Assembly: GCA_964653095.1 (NCBI GenBank)
Contig: CAZZEH010000009.1
Span: forward strand, 39,773 to 103,772
Direction of reading: 5' to 3'
DNA length: 64,000 bases
Origin: JAMLHH01 sp964653095
GTDB taxonomy: Bacteria > Bacteroidota > Bacteroidia > Chitinophagales > JADIYW01
Under the pieces are notes generated by a model. The model saw only the letters and a list, made by a program, of their open reading frames with translations, searched no databases and had not been told where the DNA came from. A program made the position numbers and the translations under genes. Shown here in pieces: positions 35,090 through 42,186 of this stretch (position 1 is the stretch's first letter; each line of letters begins with the position of its first letter).

Positions 35090-36295
35090 ATGGTTAGAAA
35101 GTTTTATAATAGAGACTCCTTAATCCAGCAACTGATAGATTTTAAGGATACTGAATTTATAAAGGTCATTACCGGAGTCAGAAGATGTGGTAAAAGCACT
35201 CTGCTTTTATTGTATAAAGCCTATTTATTAAAGCAAGGTATTGATGAATCTCAAATCATTTTTTTGTCTTTTGAAGATTATTCTAACAGAAACTTGTTGG
35301 ATTCGGAGGTGTTTTATGAGTATATCATAGAGAAGTCACCGATAGATAGGAAAGCGTATTTGCTTTTTGATGAGATACAGTTGCTTAGTGGATGGGAAAA
35401 GGTGGTCAATAGTTTTCGGATAAACTTAGATGCGGATATCACTTTGACAGGAAGTAATGCACAGATGCTTTCCGGTCAGTTATCTACTTTGTTATCGGGC
35501 AGATATGTAGAAATTCACTGTTATCCTTTTTCGTTTAAAGAATTTATATGGGTGAAAGGAGTTGCTGCTGACGACTATAAGAAGATACCTGCTTTGTATA
35601 AAGAATATCTTCGTTATGGTGGATTCCCGGCAGTTGTTTTAGCAGATGAAAGACTAAAAGACAGTATTCTATCCGGAATCATCAATACCATCATTTTAAA
35701 CGATATCGGTTATCGCGGAGCGTTGCGGGAACCGGAATTGGTAGAAATGGTCGTTAATTTTATGTCCGACAATATCGGCAGTTTGGTCAATTCGACCAAT
35801 ATTGCGAATACTCTAAAATCTAGTGGCTTTAAGATTACCCAGCCAACGGTCAGTAAGTATTTGCACTTGTTTAAAGATGCGTTTTTGTTTTATGAGGCAA
35901 GAAATTATGATATCCGGGGAAAGGAATATTTACAGGGACAATCCAAATTTTATATTGTGGACTTGGGACTTGCTCATCAGATATTGAGAAAGAAAAGTGG
36001 AAACTACGGTCATGAGCTGGAGAATATCGTTTTCTTAGAATTGATACGCAGAGGATATACAGTAGATGTCGCCAGAATAGATGCAAAAGAGATAGACTTT
36101 ATTGCTAAAAAGATGGATGAACTGCTTTATATTCAGGTTGCGTTGGAGTTGCCTTTGCAAAGTAAACGAGAGACCGATAATCTTCTTAGGATTCCAGATA
36201 ATCACCACAAAATGGTTATCACTCAACGTTATGAAGAACAATCGGAAATTGATGGAATTCCTATTATAAACATCTACGACTGGCTGTTGGAGTAA
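35090..36295 (+). CDS. ATPase with AAA_14 and DUF4143 domains
   Basis: The ATG at 35090 is preferred over the in-frame TTG at 35081; the product is 401 aa. The N-terminal AAA+ half has Walker A (GVRRCGKSTLL), Walker B (AYLLFDEIQLLSGW) and a sensor-like LTGSNAQMLSG, followed by the LSGRYVEIHCYPFSFKEF motif typical of this family. The C-terminal half (about 200-390) is DUF4143, with a restriction-endonuclease-like core (ENIVFLELIRRGY, KEIDFIAKK, YIQVALEL). The family is common and often multicopy; its function is not established. The gene is isolated between MITE-like repeats, so it may have been acquired with them. Confidence 0.9.
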   Translation: MVRKFYNRDSLIQQLIDFKDTEFIKVITGVRRCGKSTLLLLYKAYLLKQGIDESQIIFLSFEDYSNRNLLDSEVFYEYIIEKSPIDRKAYLLFDEIQLLSGWEKVVNSFRINLDADITLTGSNAQMLSGQLSTLLSGRYVEIHCYPFSFKEFIWVKGVAADDYKKIPALYKEYLRYGGFPAVVLADERLKDSILSGIINTIILNDIGYRGALREPELVEMVVNFMSDNIGSLVNSTNIANTLKSSGFKITQPTVSKYLHLFKDAFLFYEARNYDIRGKEYLQGQSKFYIVDLGLAHQILRKKSGNYGHELENIVFLELIRRGYTVDVARIDAKEIDFIAKKMDELLYIQVALELPLQSKRETDNLLRIPDNHHKMVITQRYEEQSEIDGIPIINIYDWLLE

Positions 36296-36504
36296 TTTTC
36301 TTTTGCAGAAATTTGTATCCACTCAAAGGCTACTCTGCTCTCGTGCGTCTTCTGACGCTGCGAGGGTACTAACTCATCTTCAGATGAGGAATATAGATTT
36401 CTGACACTATCTCTTAAAGTGTGTAAACTCTATTTTACAAAGTTTACTTGAATTGTCCAAAGACGGAAAGAGTTTTACTATAAAGCGGTACAGCCCAATC
36501 CTGA
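36296..36504. other. Intergenic tract with two hairpins
   Basis: An imperfect hairpin CTCGTGCGTC-TTCT-GACGCTGCGAG (36340-36364) and a perfect one CTCATCT-TC-AGATGAG (36373-36388). Neither is followed by a T-run. No gene is seen. Confidence 0.4.
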
Positions 36505-36703
36505 ATTTATTAATCAATGTCGTTTAGTTCACAAAATGAATTGCTTTTAGATTCTTCCAGAATGACGTAAGTCAATTCATTTTGTATAGTAAATGTCATG
36601 CTGTGGTCAGTGAGCCTTCGACGTGAGTTCAGTCGAACGTTTATCGAACTGAAAGCATCTCATTTTCTACAAATCCTTAACTAATCGACATAGATTCATT
36701 AAT
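36505..36703 (+). mobile_element. MITE-like element copy 3
   Basis: Nearly the same as the copy at 34.1 kb and in the same orientation, at about 36515-36693 between ATTTATTAAT (36505-36514) and ATTCATTAAT (36694-36703). The core ACAAAATGAATTG (36531-36543) pairs with 36573-36585 around ATTCT-TCC-AGAAT (36551-36563). Similarity to copy 2 continues ~20 bp beyond on each side, so both sit in copies of a second repeat. Confidence 0.65.
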
Positions 36704-36785
36704 TGTGCTTTTTAACATGTGAATTTCTTCTGAATTAAAATGGTGAATATTGAGGGTTTTCGGTCATTTTTGCACCTCAATTTTA

Positions 36786-38072
36786 CTAATCGGACAAGCC
36801 GTTTGCTTCCCATTTAATTTTATAAATCAAAGCTTTTACAAATCCTCTTTTATCGCCTTCCGAAGAAATAAACAAATCACCCTCTGAATTAAAAGAAAGT
36901 CCTTCAGGTTTGTAGTACACATCCGCAGGAAGCGGGATAAGATGATGAAGTTCTTTTGCCCGATACACGGCCAAAAATCTTTCCGTAGCAGAAAGTACGT
37001 AAATATCTTCGGTGACAGGATGTACAGCCACTGCTGACGGGTTGAACAGGAAACCGCTTACTGCAAAATCCGGGTAGGTGTTTTTCAAATACTCAAGTAA
37101 TTGATTTCGGCTAATCTCGAGATATTCCTCTAAAGCCTGCAAACGATTCACAGGTGCGCGATACACAGTCCTCTTATCCTCACTTTGAGAAATGGCCGCA
37201 TCCTTACAGGCCACATACACCTCTCCTTTATGAAAACTAATCCCCTCAATATTTAGAGATTTTACGGGAAGCATCAGTTCTGCCGTTTTTTTCTCTCTTT
37301 TGATGTCATAAATAAATAAGTTGCCGTCACTTCGCAGGATGTACAAACTGTCGCCTGCCAAAGTTAAATCTTCAAAATCGCCTATGTCCGCAAAACGATA
37401 TACATTTATGACCTTCTGTTCAGCAAAATCATATTTGAATACCGCCCCCAATTCATCCTGTACACAATATACCCTGCTGTAATCCGGGCTTAGTGTGATT
37501 CCGGAAATTTCTCTTAAAATATCCGGCAGCTCATAATTTTCAGTGGGCTGTAAAAAATTATAACCCATTGCACGATACGTTTTATTTTCTTCCAAAACGC
37601 TGTAATCAAAGGTCGATGTAATATCTATCGGCATAATTTTTAACCACTTCCCGTCGTGAGTGAAATAGCAGTTTTGCTCGACCTCATCTTTCACAATTTC
37701 CACTTTTAAAAAAGAAGTGTCCTGAGTCGTTATCCCGGCAATTGCATCTATTTCCCAATCAGGATATTTTTTGCTCAGTTTCTGCATAATAGAACTGTAC
37801 GGGACATCCTCTTTGGTCAGGAGTTTTTCCAAGTATAAGAATTCATTGTCTTTGATTCCAATTTCATAACGATCGCCTTCACACAGATATGCAGCTTCGA
37901 GAAAGTTCTTGGATAACATTTCTATATGAATAATATCCGGCTGGACACAATACTGATAGATTAACTCCAACTGCTCCTTCTTTAAAATCGGCTTATTTTT
38001 TTGTGTTTCTCTTGAAACCGAAGGCTCAAAGGTTACTATCATAAAAAATATAAACAGAGGTATTTTATACAT
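36786..38072 (-). CDS. Exported SdiA-regulated-domain beta-propeller protein with PepSY-like N-terminal part
   Basis: The frame extends to 38171 through repeat sequence, but MYKIPLFIFFMIVTFEPSVS at 38072 is a good signal peptide start (428 aa). Residues about 60-160 (SSIMQKLSKKYPDWEIDAIAGITTQ...KVEIVKDEVEQNCYFTHDGKWLKI) resemble the PepSY-like domains of the three proteins encoded upstream. Residues about 180-420 match the SdiA-regulated family, a beta-propeller (DILREISGITLSPDYSRVYCVQDELGAVFKYD, FEDLTLAGDSLYIL, PEGLSFNSEGDLFISSEGD). It is probably periplasmic or surface-exposed. The fusion with a PepSY-like part ties it to the neighbouring PepSY/two-component cluster. A truncated copy of its 5' end lies at 34.4 kb. 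Confidence 0.8.
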   Translation of the reverse strand: MYKIPLFIFFMIVTFEPSVSRETQKNKPILKKEQLELIYQYCVQPDIIHIEMLSKNFLEAAYLCEGDRYEIGIKDNEFLYLEKLLTKEDVPYSSIMQKLSKKYPDWEIDAIAGITTQDTSFLKVEIVKDEVEQNCYFTHDGKWLKIMPIDITSTFDYSVLEENKTYRAMGYNFLQPTENYELPDILREISGITLSPDYSRVYCVQDELGAVFKYDFAEQKVINVYRFADIGDFEDLTLAGDSLYILRSDGNLFIYDIKREKKTAELMLPVKSLNIEGISFHKGEVYVACKDAAISQSEDKRTVYRAPVNRLQALEEYLEISRNQLLEYLKNTYPDFAVSGFLFNPSAVAVHPVTEDIYVLSATERFLAVYRAKELHHLIPLPADVYYKPEGLSFNSEGDLFISSEGDKRGFVKALIYKIKWEANGLSD

Positions 38073-38106
38073 AACGTATGTTTTAAGATTCAGCCTGCAT
38101 TTGTAC

Positions 38107-38317
38107 AGGGTTAAATCCGGATTATGCATTAGAAAATCTATTCTGACCCGTGTTGGCTGAGGGCGAAGCAATTCGAAGCCACGTTATCGGAATGTTCCTT
38201 CGAGCTACCTCAGAGATCGCCTTCTGTAACCATAGTGGCGGCTTTTCGATAATAAGTCCCTGATTTATTGCTCTTTTGTTTCTCATAACGAAATCTAATG
38301 CATAATTCGGGTTAAAT
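38107..38317. repeat. Dispersed repeat with 23-bp terminal inverted repeats
   Basis: TTAAATCCGGATTATGCATTAGA (38111-38133) and the reverse complement of 38294-38316 agree at 20 of 23 positions. The right end (38265-38317) is the uninterrupted counterpart of the repeat split by the element at 27.55 kb. It fills the spacer between the PepSY-like gene and the SdiA-regulated-domain gene and ends 1 nt before the stop codon of the former. Confidence 0.65.
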
Positions 38318-38761
38318 TCAGTCATCTATTCCGATAAACTTCCCATTACGGTCAAAAATGAGTTCCAAACCAGTATTGAGTTCTATTTTTTGGCGGCCGA
38401 ATTTTTGTTCCCATTCATTAATATAAGCATTCGGGTAATTGGACTGTGTATATTGTAAGACTGCAGTCGGTATTACACTGTCCGGCAGTTTTCCCGCGCC
38501 CTCCATACTGATAATTTCGTATCGGTTATTAAACTCCAATTCCGTCCCATCCGCCAGCACAATTTCATATTCATCGCCGCTCAGTTCGGTATCCAATTTG
38601 GATTTAATGACTTTCAGATTGGGGAAATGTGTACTGACATAGCTTTGAATTTTTTCAGGCATTTCGGAATAAGGTATCATCCTGTCCTGTCCAAAAGCGT
38701 AAAAGATTATCGACAGTAAAGTCGCGGTCAGCAGTAATTTGATTCGGGTTATCTTTCTCAT
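38318..38761 (-). CDS. Periplasmic PepSY-like protein 3
   Basis: A 147-aa protein with a signal peptide (to about residue 24, FYAFGQ) and two PepSY-like (PF11396-type) units: SEMPEKIQSYVSTHFPNLKVIKSKLDTELSGDEYEIVLADGTELEFN and LPDSVIPTAVLQYTQSNYPNAYINEWEQKFG. It is the last of three tandem paralogues after the two-component system, 34 nt downstream of the second. Such small proteins are common beside Bacteroidota kinases; their biochemical role is not settled. Confidence 0.85.
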   Translation of the reverse strand: MRKITRIKLLLTATLLSIIFYAFGQDRMIPYSEMPEKIQSYVSTHFPNLKVIKSKLDTELSGDEYEIVLADGTELEFNNRYEIISMEGAGKLPDSVIPTAVLQYTQSNYPNAYINEWEQKFGRQKIELNTGLELIFDRNGKFIGIDD

Positions 38762-38795
38762 GATCTAAAGTTTTATATGGTTATAACTATTGGGT

Positions 38796-39248
38796 TTAAT
38801 TATCAAATCGTATGAAGTTGCCTTCCTTGTCAAATTTCAGTTCTTTGCCGTCGGTCAGCTTTATCTCATAGCCGGAAAATTCCTTTTCGATTTTGGTGAT
38901 TTGCAGGTTCGGAAAATTAGCTTCCACATAAGTGAGGATTTTCTCAGGAATCAGTCCACTGGGAATGATATTCCCGTTACCATCTACAGAAGTCCAGTCT
39001 CCGCTTTGGTCAAAATCTATTTCGGTTCCGTTTTTGAATACTACTTCATACTCTATTTTCCCATCGTCAAATTCCTTTTTGACATAAAAAACATCCTCAC
39101 TATTAAAGTGGCTTTCTAACCAGTCTGCAGCTGTCTTAGGAAGGTCTTTCAACTTATCGTTCACTTGCTTATCCTCATCCTTGGAACAGGACAATATCAT
39201 TCCCGCCATAAGGAACAGTACAAATAGGTTTATAATTTTTTTGTTCAT
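38796..39248 (-). CDS. PepSY-like lipoprotein 2
   Basis: A 150-aa protein with lipobox ILSC (Cys21) and two PepSY-like units (LPKTAADWLESHFNSEDVFYVKKEFDDGKIEYEVVFKNGTEIDF and IPEKILTYVEANFPNLQITKIEKEFSGYEIKLTDGKELKFD). It is a paralogue of the genes on both sides and is co-directional. The lipid anchor suggests membrane attachment, unlike its two neighbours. Confidence 0.85.
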   Translation of the reverse strand: MNKKIINLFVLFLMAGMILSCSKDEDKQVNDKLKDLPKTAADWLESHFNSEDVFYVKKEFDDGKIEYEVVFKNGTEIDFDQSGDWTSVDGNGNIIPSGLIPEKILTYVEANFPNLQITKIEKEFSGYEIKLTDGKELKFDKEGNFIRFDN

Positions 39249-39284
39249 GATTTAAAAATTTAAAGTTTTATAAAATTGATTTTC

Positions 39285-39728
39285 TTATTTTTTTTGAAGA
39301 ATATTTCCCTGAGCATCTAACTCAAGTTTCCATTTTTCTTTATACGTTTTTACAGTTAATTTATAGATTGCTTTTCCGCGCGACTCTATCTTCTGAATAC
39401 TTTTGACTCTATACCCGGCGTATTCTGTTTCTAATTTGGACACTATTTTTGCAGGTAACTGGCTGTAAGGTATTTCCTGTTTGTGCAGGATGATATTTCC
39501 TTTGAGATCGTATAGAATCTTATGGTCTAAATCCGGCCAGCCTATTTCAAATTCCACTTCATAATACTCCCCTTTGATTTCCCATTCAATATCCTGTGCA
39601 TTAGGGAATTGCTGCTGAAATTTGTTCACAATAACAGAAGGGACCAAGCTCTGGGGAATGTCTTTTGCCGTACTAATTCCTGCTCCCAGCAAAAAGACAA
39701 ATGCGGTTAATAAAAAATTCTTTTTCAT
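39285..39728 (-). CDS. Periplasmic PepSY-like protein 1
   Basis: A 147-aa protein with a signal peptide (MKKNFLLTAFVFLLGAGISTA) and two PepSY-like units (VPSVIVNKFQQQFPNAQDIEWEIKGEYYEVEFEIG; LPAKIVSKLETEYAGYRVKSIQKIESRGKAIYKLTVK). It is the first gene of the PepSY group, about 160 nt from the histidine kinase stop, and has tandem 11-bp repeats in its promoter region that match those before the response regulator gene. Confidence 0.85.
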   Translation of the reverse strand: MKKNFLLTAFVFLLGAGISTAKDIPQSLVPSVIVNKFQQQFPNAQDIEWEIKGEYYEVEFEIGWPDLDHKILYDLKGNIILHKQEIPYSQLPAKIVSKLETEYAGYRVKSIQKIESRGKAIYKLTVKTYKEKWKLELDAQGNILQKK

Positions 39729-39771
39729 TACTTTCCTATTTATGATGAATAATTACACAAAGGAAAGAAGT

Positions 39772-39793
39772 GAATCTGGAAAGAATTTGGAAT
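39772..39793 (-). promoter_or_regulatory. Tandem 11-bp repeats upstream of the PepSY operon
   Basis: Minus strand: ATTCCAAATTC (39793-39783) and TTTCCAGATTC (39782-39772), 9 of 11 identical and adjacent, the layout bound by OmpR/PhoB-class regulators. A -7-like TTCCTTTG follows closely. Confidence 0.5.
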
Positions 39794-39810
39794 GATAATC
39801 CAGTGTAAAA

Positions 39811-39890
39811 ATTATACCGTTTGGACAAACAATACAGACCAAAATAAGACTTCACTTTATCAGTCTATTTTGAATTTCAAATTGGTATTA
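39811..39890. repeat. TAATACC-ended palindromic repeat, copy A
   Basis: It shares ATTATACCGTTTGGACAAA and the TATTTTGAATTTCAAATTGG to TATTA end with copy C at 54.1-54.2 kb, but lacks about 50 bp internally. Its TAATACC end supplies the stop codon region of the histidine kinase gene (TAA at 39890-39888). Confidence 0.6.
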
Positions 39891-41156
39891 CATCTGTATT
39901 TTGAAAGTATGTGTGAAATTTTCGAAGCTGTACGAAATCCTGTATCCGTATAGCTGACAGACAGCTTTGACGATTGACAGTCCGAGGCCGCTGCTTTCGC
40001 TATTTGCACCGGATTTTTCAAAGCGGTTAAATATGGTTGAGCCGTCGAGTGCAGTCTCACCATAATTACTAAAAGTGACCGCTTTCTGTTCTATAGAAAT
40101 CAATACTTCCTTTCCTGCCTGAGAATAAAAAACAGCATTCCTCAAAAGATTGGAGACCAATACTTCGGCCAGTGCCGGATTAATTTCCGGTTTACAGTCT
40201 GAAATTTCTTTCAGTGTCACTTTTACCTGCTTATATTCTGCGACTTCTTCTATTTCACTCAGGGCTTTTTTTACAATTTCATTAATCCATACCTGCTCAT
40301 TTGCCGGAAATTGTCGGTTCTCTATTTTTGTGAGTAACAGCAGAGATTTGTTCAGGCGAATTAACCGTTCGAGAATGGAGAGTGCTTTTTCAATCTCATT
40401 GACATGTTCCTCGCTCAGTCCTTCTTTTTCCAATAACAATTCCAGTTTATTTAAAATAATAGCCAAAGGTGTTTGGAGCTCATGTGAGGCATTGCCGATA
40501 AATTGTTTCTGTTGTTCGTAAACAGACCTGTTTTGTCGAATAAGAGTTTGTGCGGCATCCTGAAGGCTGATAAATTCTTTAACTGCCGAATTGATTTCAG
40601 GTATGGCCTTATCCTGTAAACGATATCTTTTCATTTGCTCCAAAAAATGATAAAATGGCTTCCAGATTTTTTTCAACACAAGATTATTGGCAAGAACGAG
40701 ACTCAGCACTAATATGATGTAGAGTATAATGGTATTTCGCAATATTTTTTGAAACAGTTCTCCTTTTTCAATCATGGTATTGATTACTCTCAGGTGGTAG
40801 TACCTGCCTTCATCTTCGAATGCAGTAGTCAGCAGTCTGAAAGGTTCTAATTCGGCTTCTCCGACTTTTTTGGGAATATACATCATGGTGTCGGTGTACG
40901 TATCTTTTACTTTCAGGGCTTTCTCCGCATCTATTTCATGGACCGCGTAAAAACCTTCACTAAATTCGATTCTCTTGAGGATACCGGTGTCCCGGTGTGC
41001 CTGAAAAATAATTTGTCGCCGATAATTGTCCAACCCCTTGTCCACACTTTCTTTGATGCCCTCTATGGTGTTCTTATAAAACACAGCTGACCATACCCCC
41101 ACTATCAGAAGCATCAGCAGGGAAATATACATCAGAGACTGATTGAGCAGTTTCAT
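39888..41156 (-). CDS. Membrane sensor histidine kinase of the PepSY cluster
   Basis: A 422-aa two-pass kinase: TM1 at about 8-28, an extracytoplasmic region to about 140 with a dimer-type fold, TM2 at about 143-163, HisKA with GNASHELQTPLAIILNKLELL, and HATPase with SNLLRNAVFYS and SSGLGLSIVKAV. The DxG box is atypical (NYG), as often in this family. It overlaps its response regulator by 4 bp (ATGA), so the two are translationally coupled. The last codons fall in a dispersed repeat, so the C-terminal end may differ from orthologues. The signal is unknown. Confidence 0.92.
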   Translation of the reverse strand: MKLLNQSLMYISLLMLLIVGVWSAVFYKNTIEGIKESVDKGLDNYRRQIIFQAHRDTGILKRIEFSEGFYAVHEIDAEKALKVKDTYTDTMMYIPKKVGEAELEPFRLLTTAFEDEGRYYHLRVINTMIEKGELFQKILRNTIILYIILVLSLVLANNLVLKKIWKPFYHFLEQMKRYRLQDKAIPEINSAVKEFISLQDAAQTLIRQNRSVYEQQKQFIGNASHELQTPLAIILNKLELLLEKEGLSEEHVNEIEKALSILERLIRLNKSLLLLTKIENRQFPANEQVWINEIVKKALSEIEEVAEYKQVKVTLKEISDCKPEINPALAEVLVSNLLRNAVFYSQAGKEVLISIEQKAVTFSNYGETALDGSTIFNRFEKSGANSESSGLGLSIVKAVCQLYGYRISYSFENFTHTFKIQM

Positions 41157-41830
41157 TTTTCGATTAATTTATACCCTACCCCATATACTGCTTCTATTTC
41201 TATATCGGCTGCGGCAGCCTGAAGTTTTTTTCTCAGATTTTTGATTTGAGAATATATAAAATCAAAATTATCCGACTCATCAATATGATCTCCCCAAACA
41301 TACTCCGCTAAAGCGGTACGCGTAATCAAACGTTTTTTGTTAAACAGAAAATAATTCAGAATATCATATTCCTTACGATTGAGACTGATTTCACTTCCAT
41401 TGACCAATACTCTGCGCTCTTCAGACAGCAAGGTCAGATTGGCCACTTCCACCCTTGAATTTCCATCCATTTTGTTTCTTCTGAGTACAGCCCGGATTCG
41501 GGCATTCAGTTCCGCAATATGGAAAGGCTTGGGTAAAAAATCGTCCGCTCCCAAATCAAGTCCTTCCAATTTATCATCCAAAGAATTTCTGGCAGAGATG
41601 ATAATAATATTGGCCTTTTTTTTCGATTTTTTCAGCTCTTTCAGAATTTCGAGACCGTTGCCGTTTGGCAGATTCAAATCCAACAGAATGCAATCGTACT
41701 CATAGATATTTGCCTTTTCGTAAGCAGACCAGTAATCAGAGGCTGTTTCAATTACAAACTGCTCTTTCGTTAAAGATTCTACAATATTATCTCTAAGTTC
41801 CTTTTCATCCTCTATCAGCAGTATTTTCAT
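41153..41830 (-). CDS. OmpR/PhoB-family response regulator
   Basis: A 225-aa regulator: receiver (MKILLIEDEKELRDN; Asp in YDCILLDLNLPNGNG; Lys in FLPKPFHIAEL) and a winged-helix DNA-binding domain (SLNRKEYDILNYFLFNKKRLITR, FIYSQIKNLRKKLQ, VYGVGYKLIEK). It is the first gene of the pair. Tandem 11-bp repeats lie 19-40 nt upstream and recur before the PepSY operon, so autoregulation and control of that operon are likely. Its first 16 codons and promoter are duplicated at 45573-45660. Confidence 0.94.
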   Translation of the reverse strand: MKILLIEDEKELRDNIVESLTKEQFVIETASDYWSAYEKANIYEYDCILLDLNLPNGNGLEILKELKKSKKKANIIIISARNSLDDKLEGLDLGADDFLPKPFHIAELNARIRAVLRRNKMDGNSRVEVANLTLLSEERRVLVNGSEISLNRKEYDILNYFLFNKKRLITRTALAEYVWGDHIDESDNFDFIYSQIKNLRKKLQAAAADIEIEAVYGVGYKLIEK

Positions 41831-41870
41831 GAGTTAAAAATACAATTGAAATTGGGAAAGATTTGGGAAT
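41783..41870. repeat. 88-bp direct repeat, left copy (start and promoter of the response regulator)
   Basis: Identical to 45573-45660 except one base (41810 C versus 45600 T). This copy belongs to the intact regulator gene. Confidence 0.9.
41849..41870 (-). promoter_or_regulatory. Tandem 11-bp repeats upstream of the response regulator
   Basis: Minus strand: ATTCCCAAATC (41870-41860) and TTTCCCAATTT (41859-41849), adjacent and 8 of 11 identical, with the same TTCC-core as the pair before the PepSY operon. Confidence 0.5.
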
Positions 41871-42186
41871 CTCTCTTGAAAACTTATGATATGGTACATC
41901 ATTTCAGTGGCACCTTATTTTTTAACCATTCATTCAAACATGAAAGTCACTGTTTTATATTTGGGCGTTGTAGGTTGATTTAGCTACAGTTGACTCATTG
42001 AACTAAAAAACGGATATTTCGCTACTGTTGTTGCCAGTCAACCTTTCTGAGTGATATAGAAAGATAAGCATTTCATCTTAGTGATTTTCTGACACTTTGT
42101 AGTATGTTGCTTTTTATTTATGTTTTTAGCTTTAAAATTTGCTTTTTTATAAAAAATACCTTATATTGATACTAAACATCTATACC
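41871..42186. other. Spacer between the regulator and the inserted hydrolase module
   Basis: No gene. It holds GGTTGA near 41973 and TCAACC near 42040, which could pair, and AT-rich DNA before the hydrolase. No promoter could be assigned with confidence. Confidence 0.3.

Noticed and set aside
36786..38171. Longer start for the SdiA-regulated-domain protein
   Set aside because: Codons 38171-38073 fall in a dispersed repeat, and the start at 38072 gives a proper signal peptide that is also conserved in the truncated copy at 34401.
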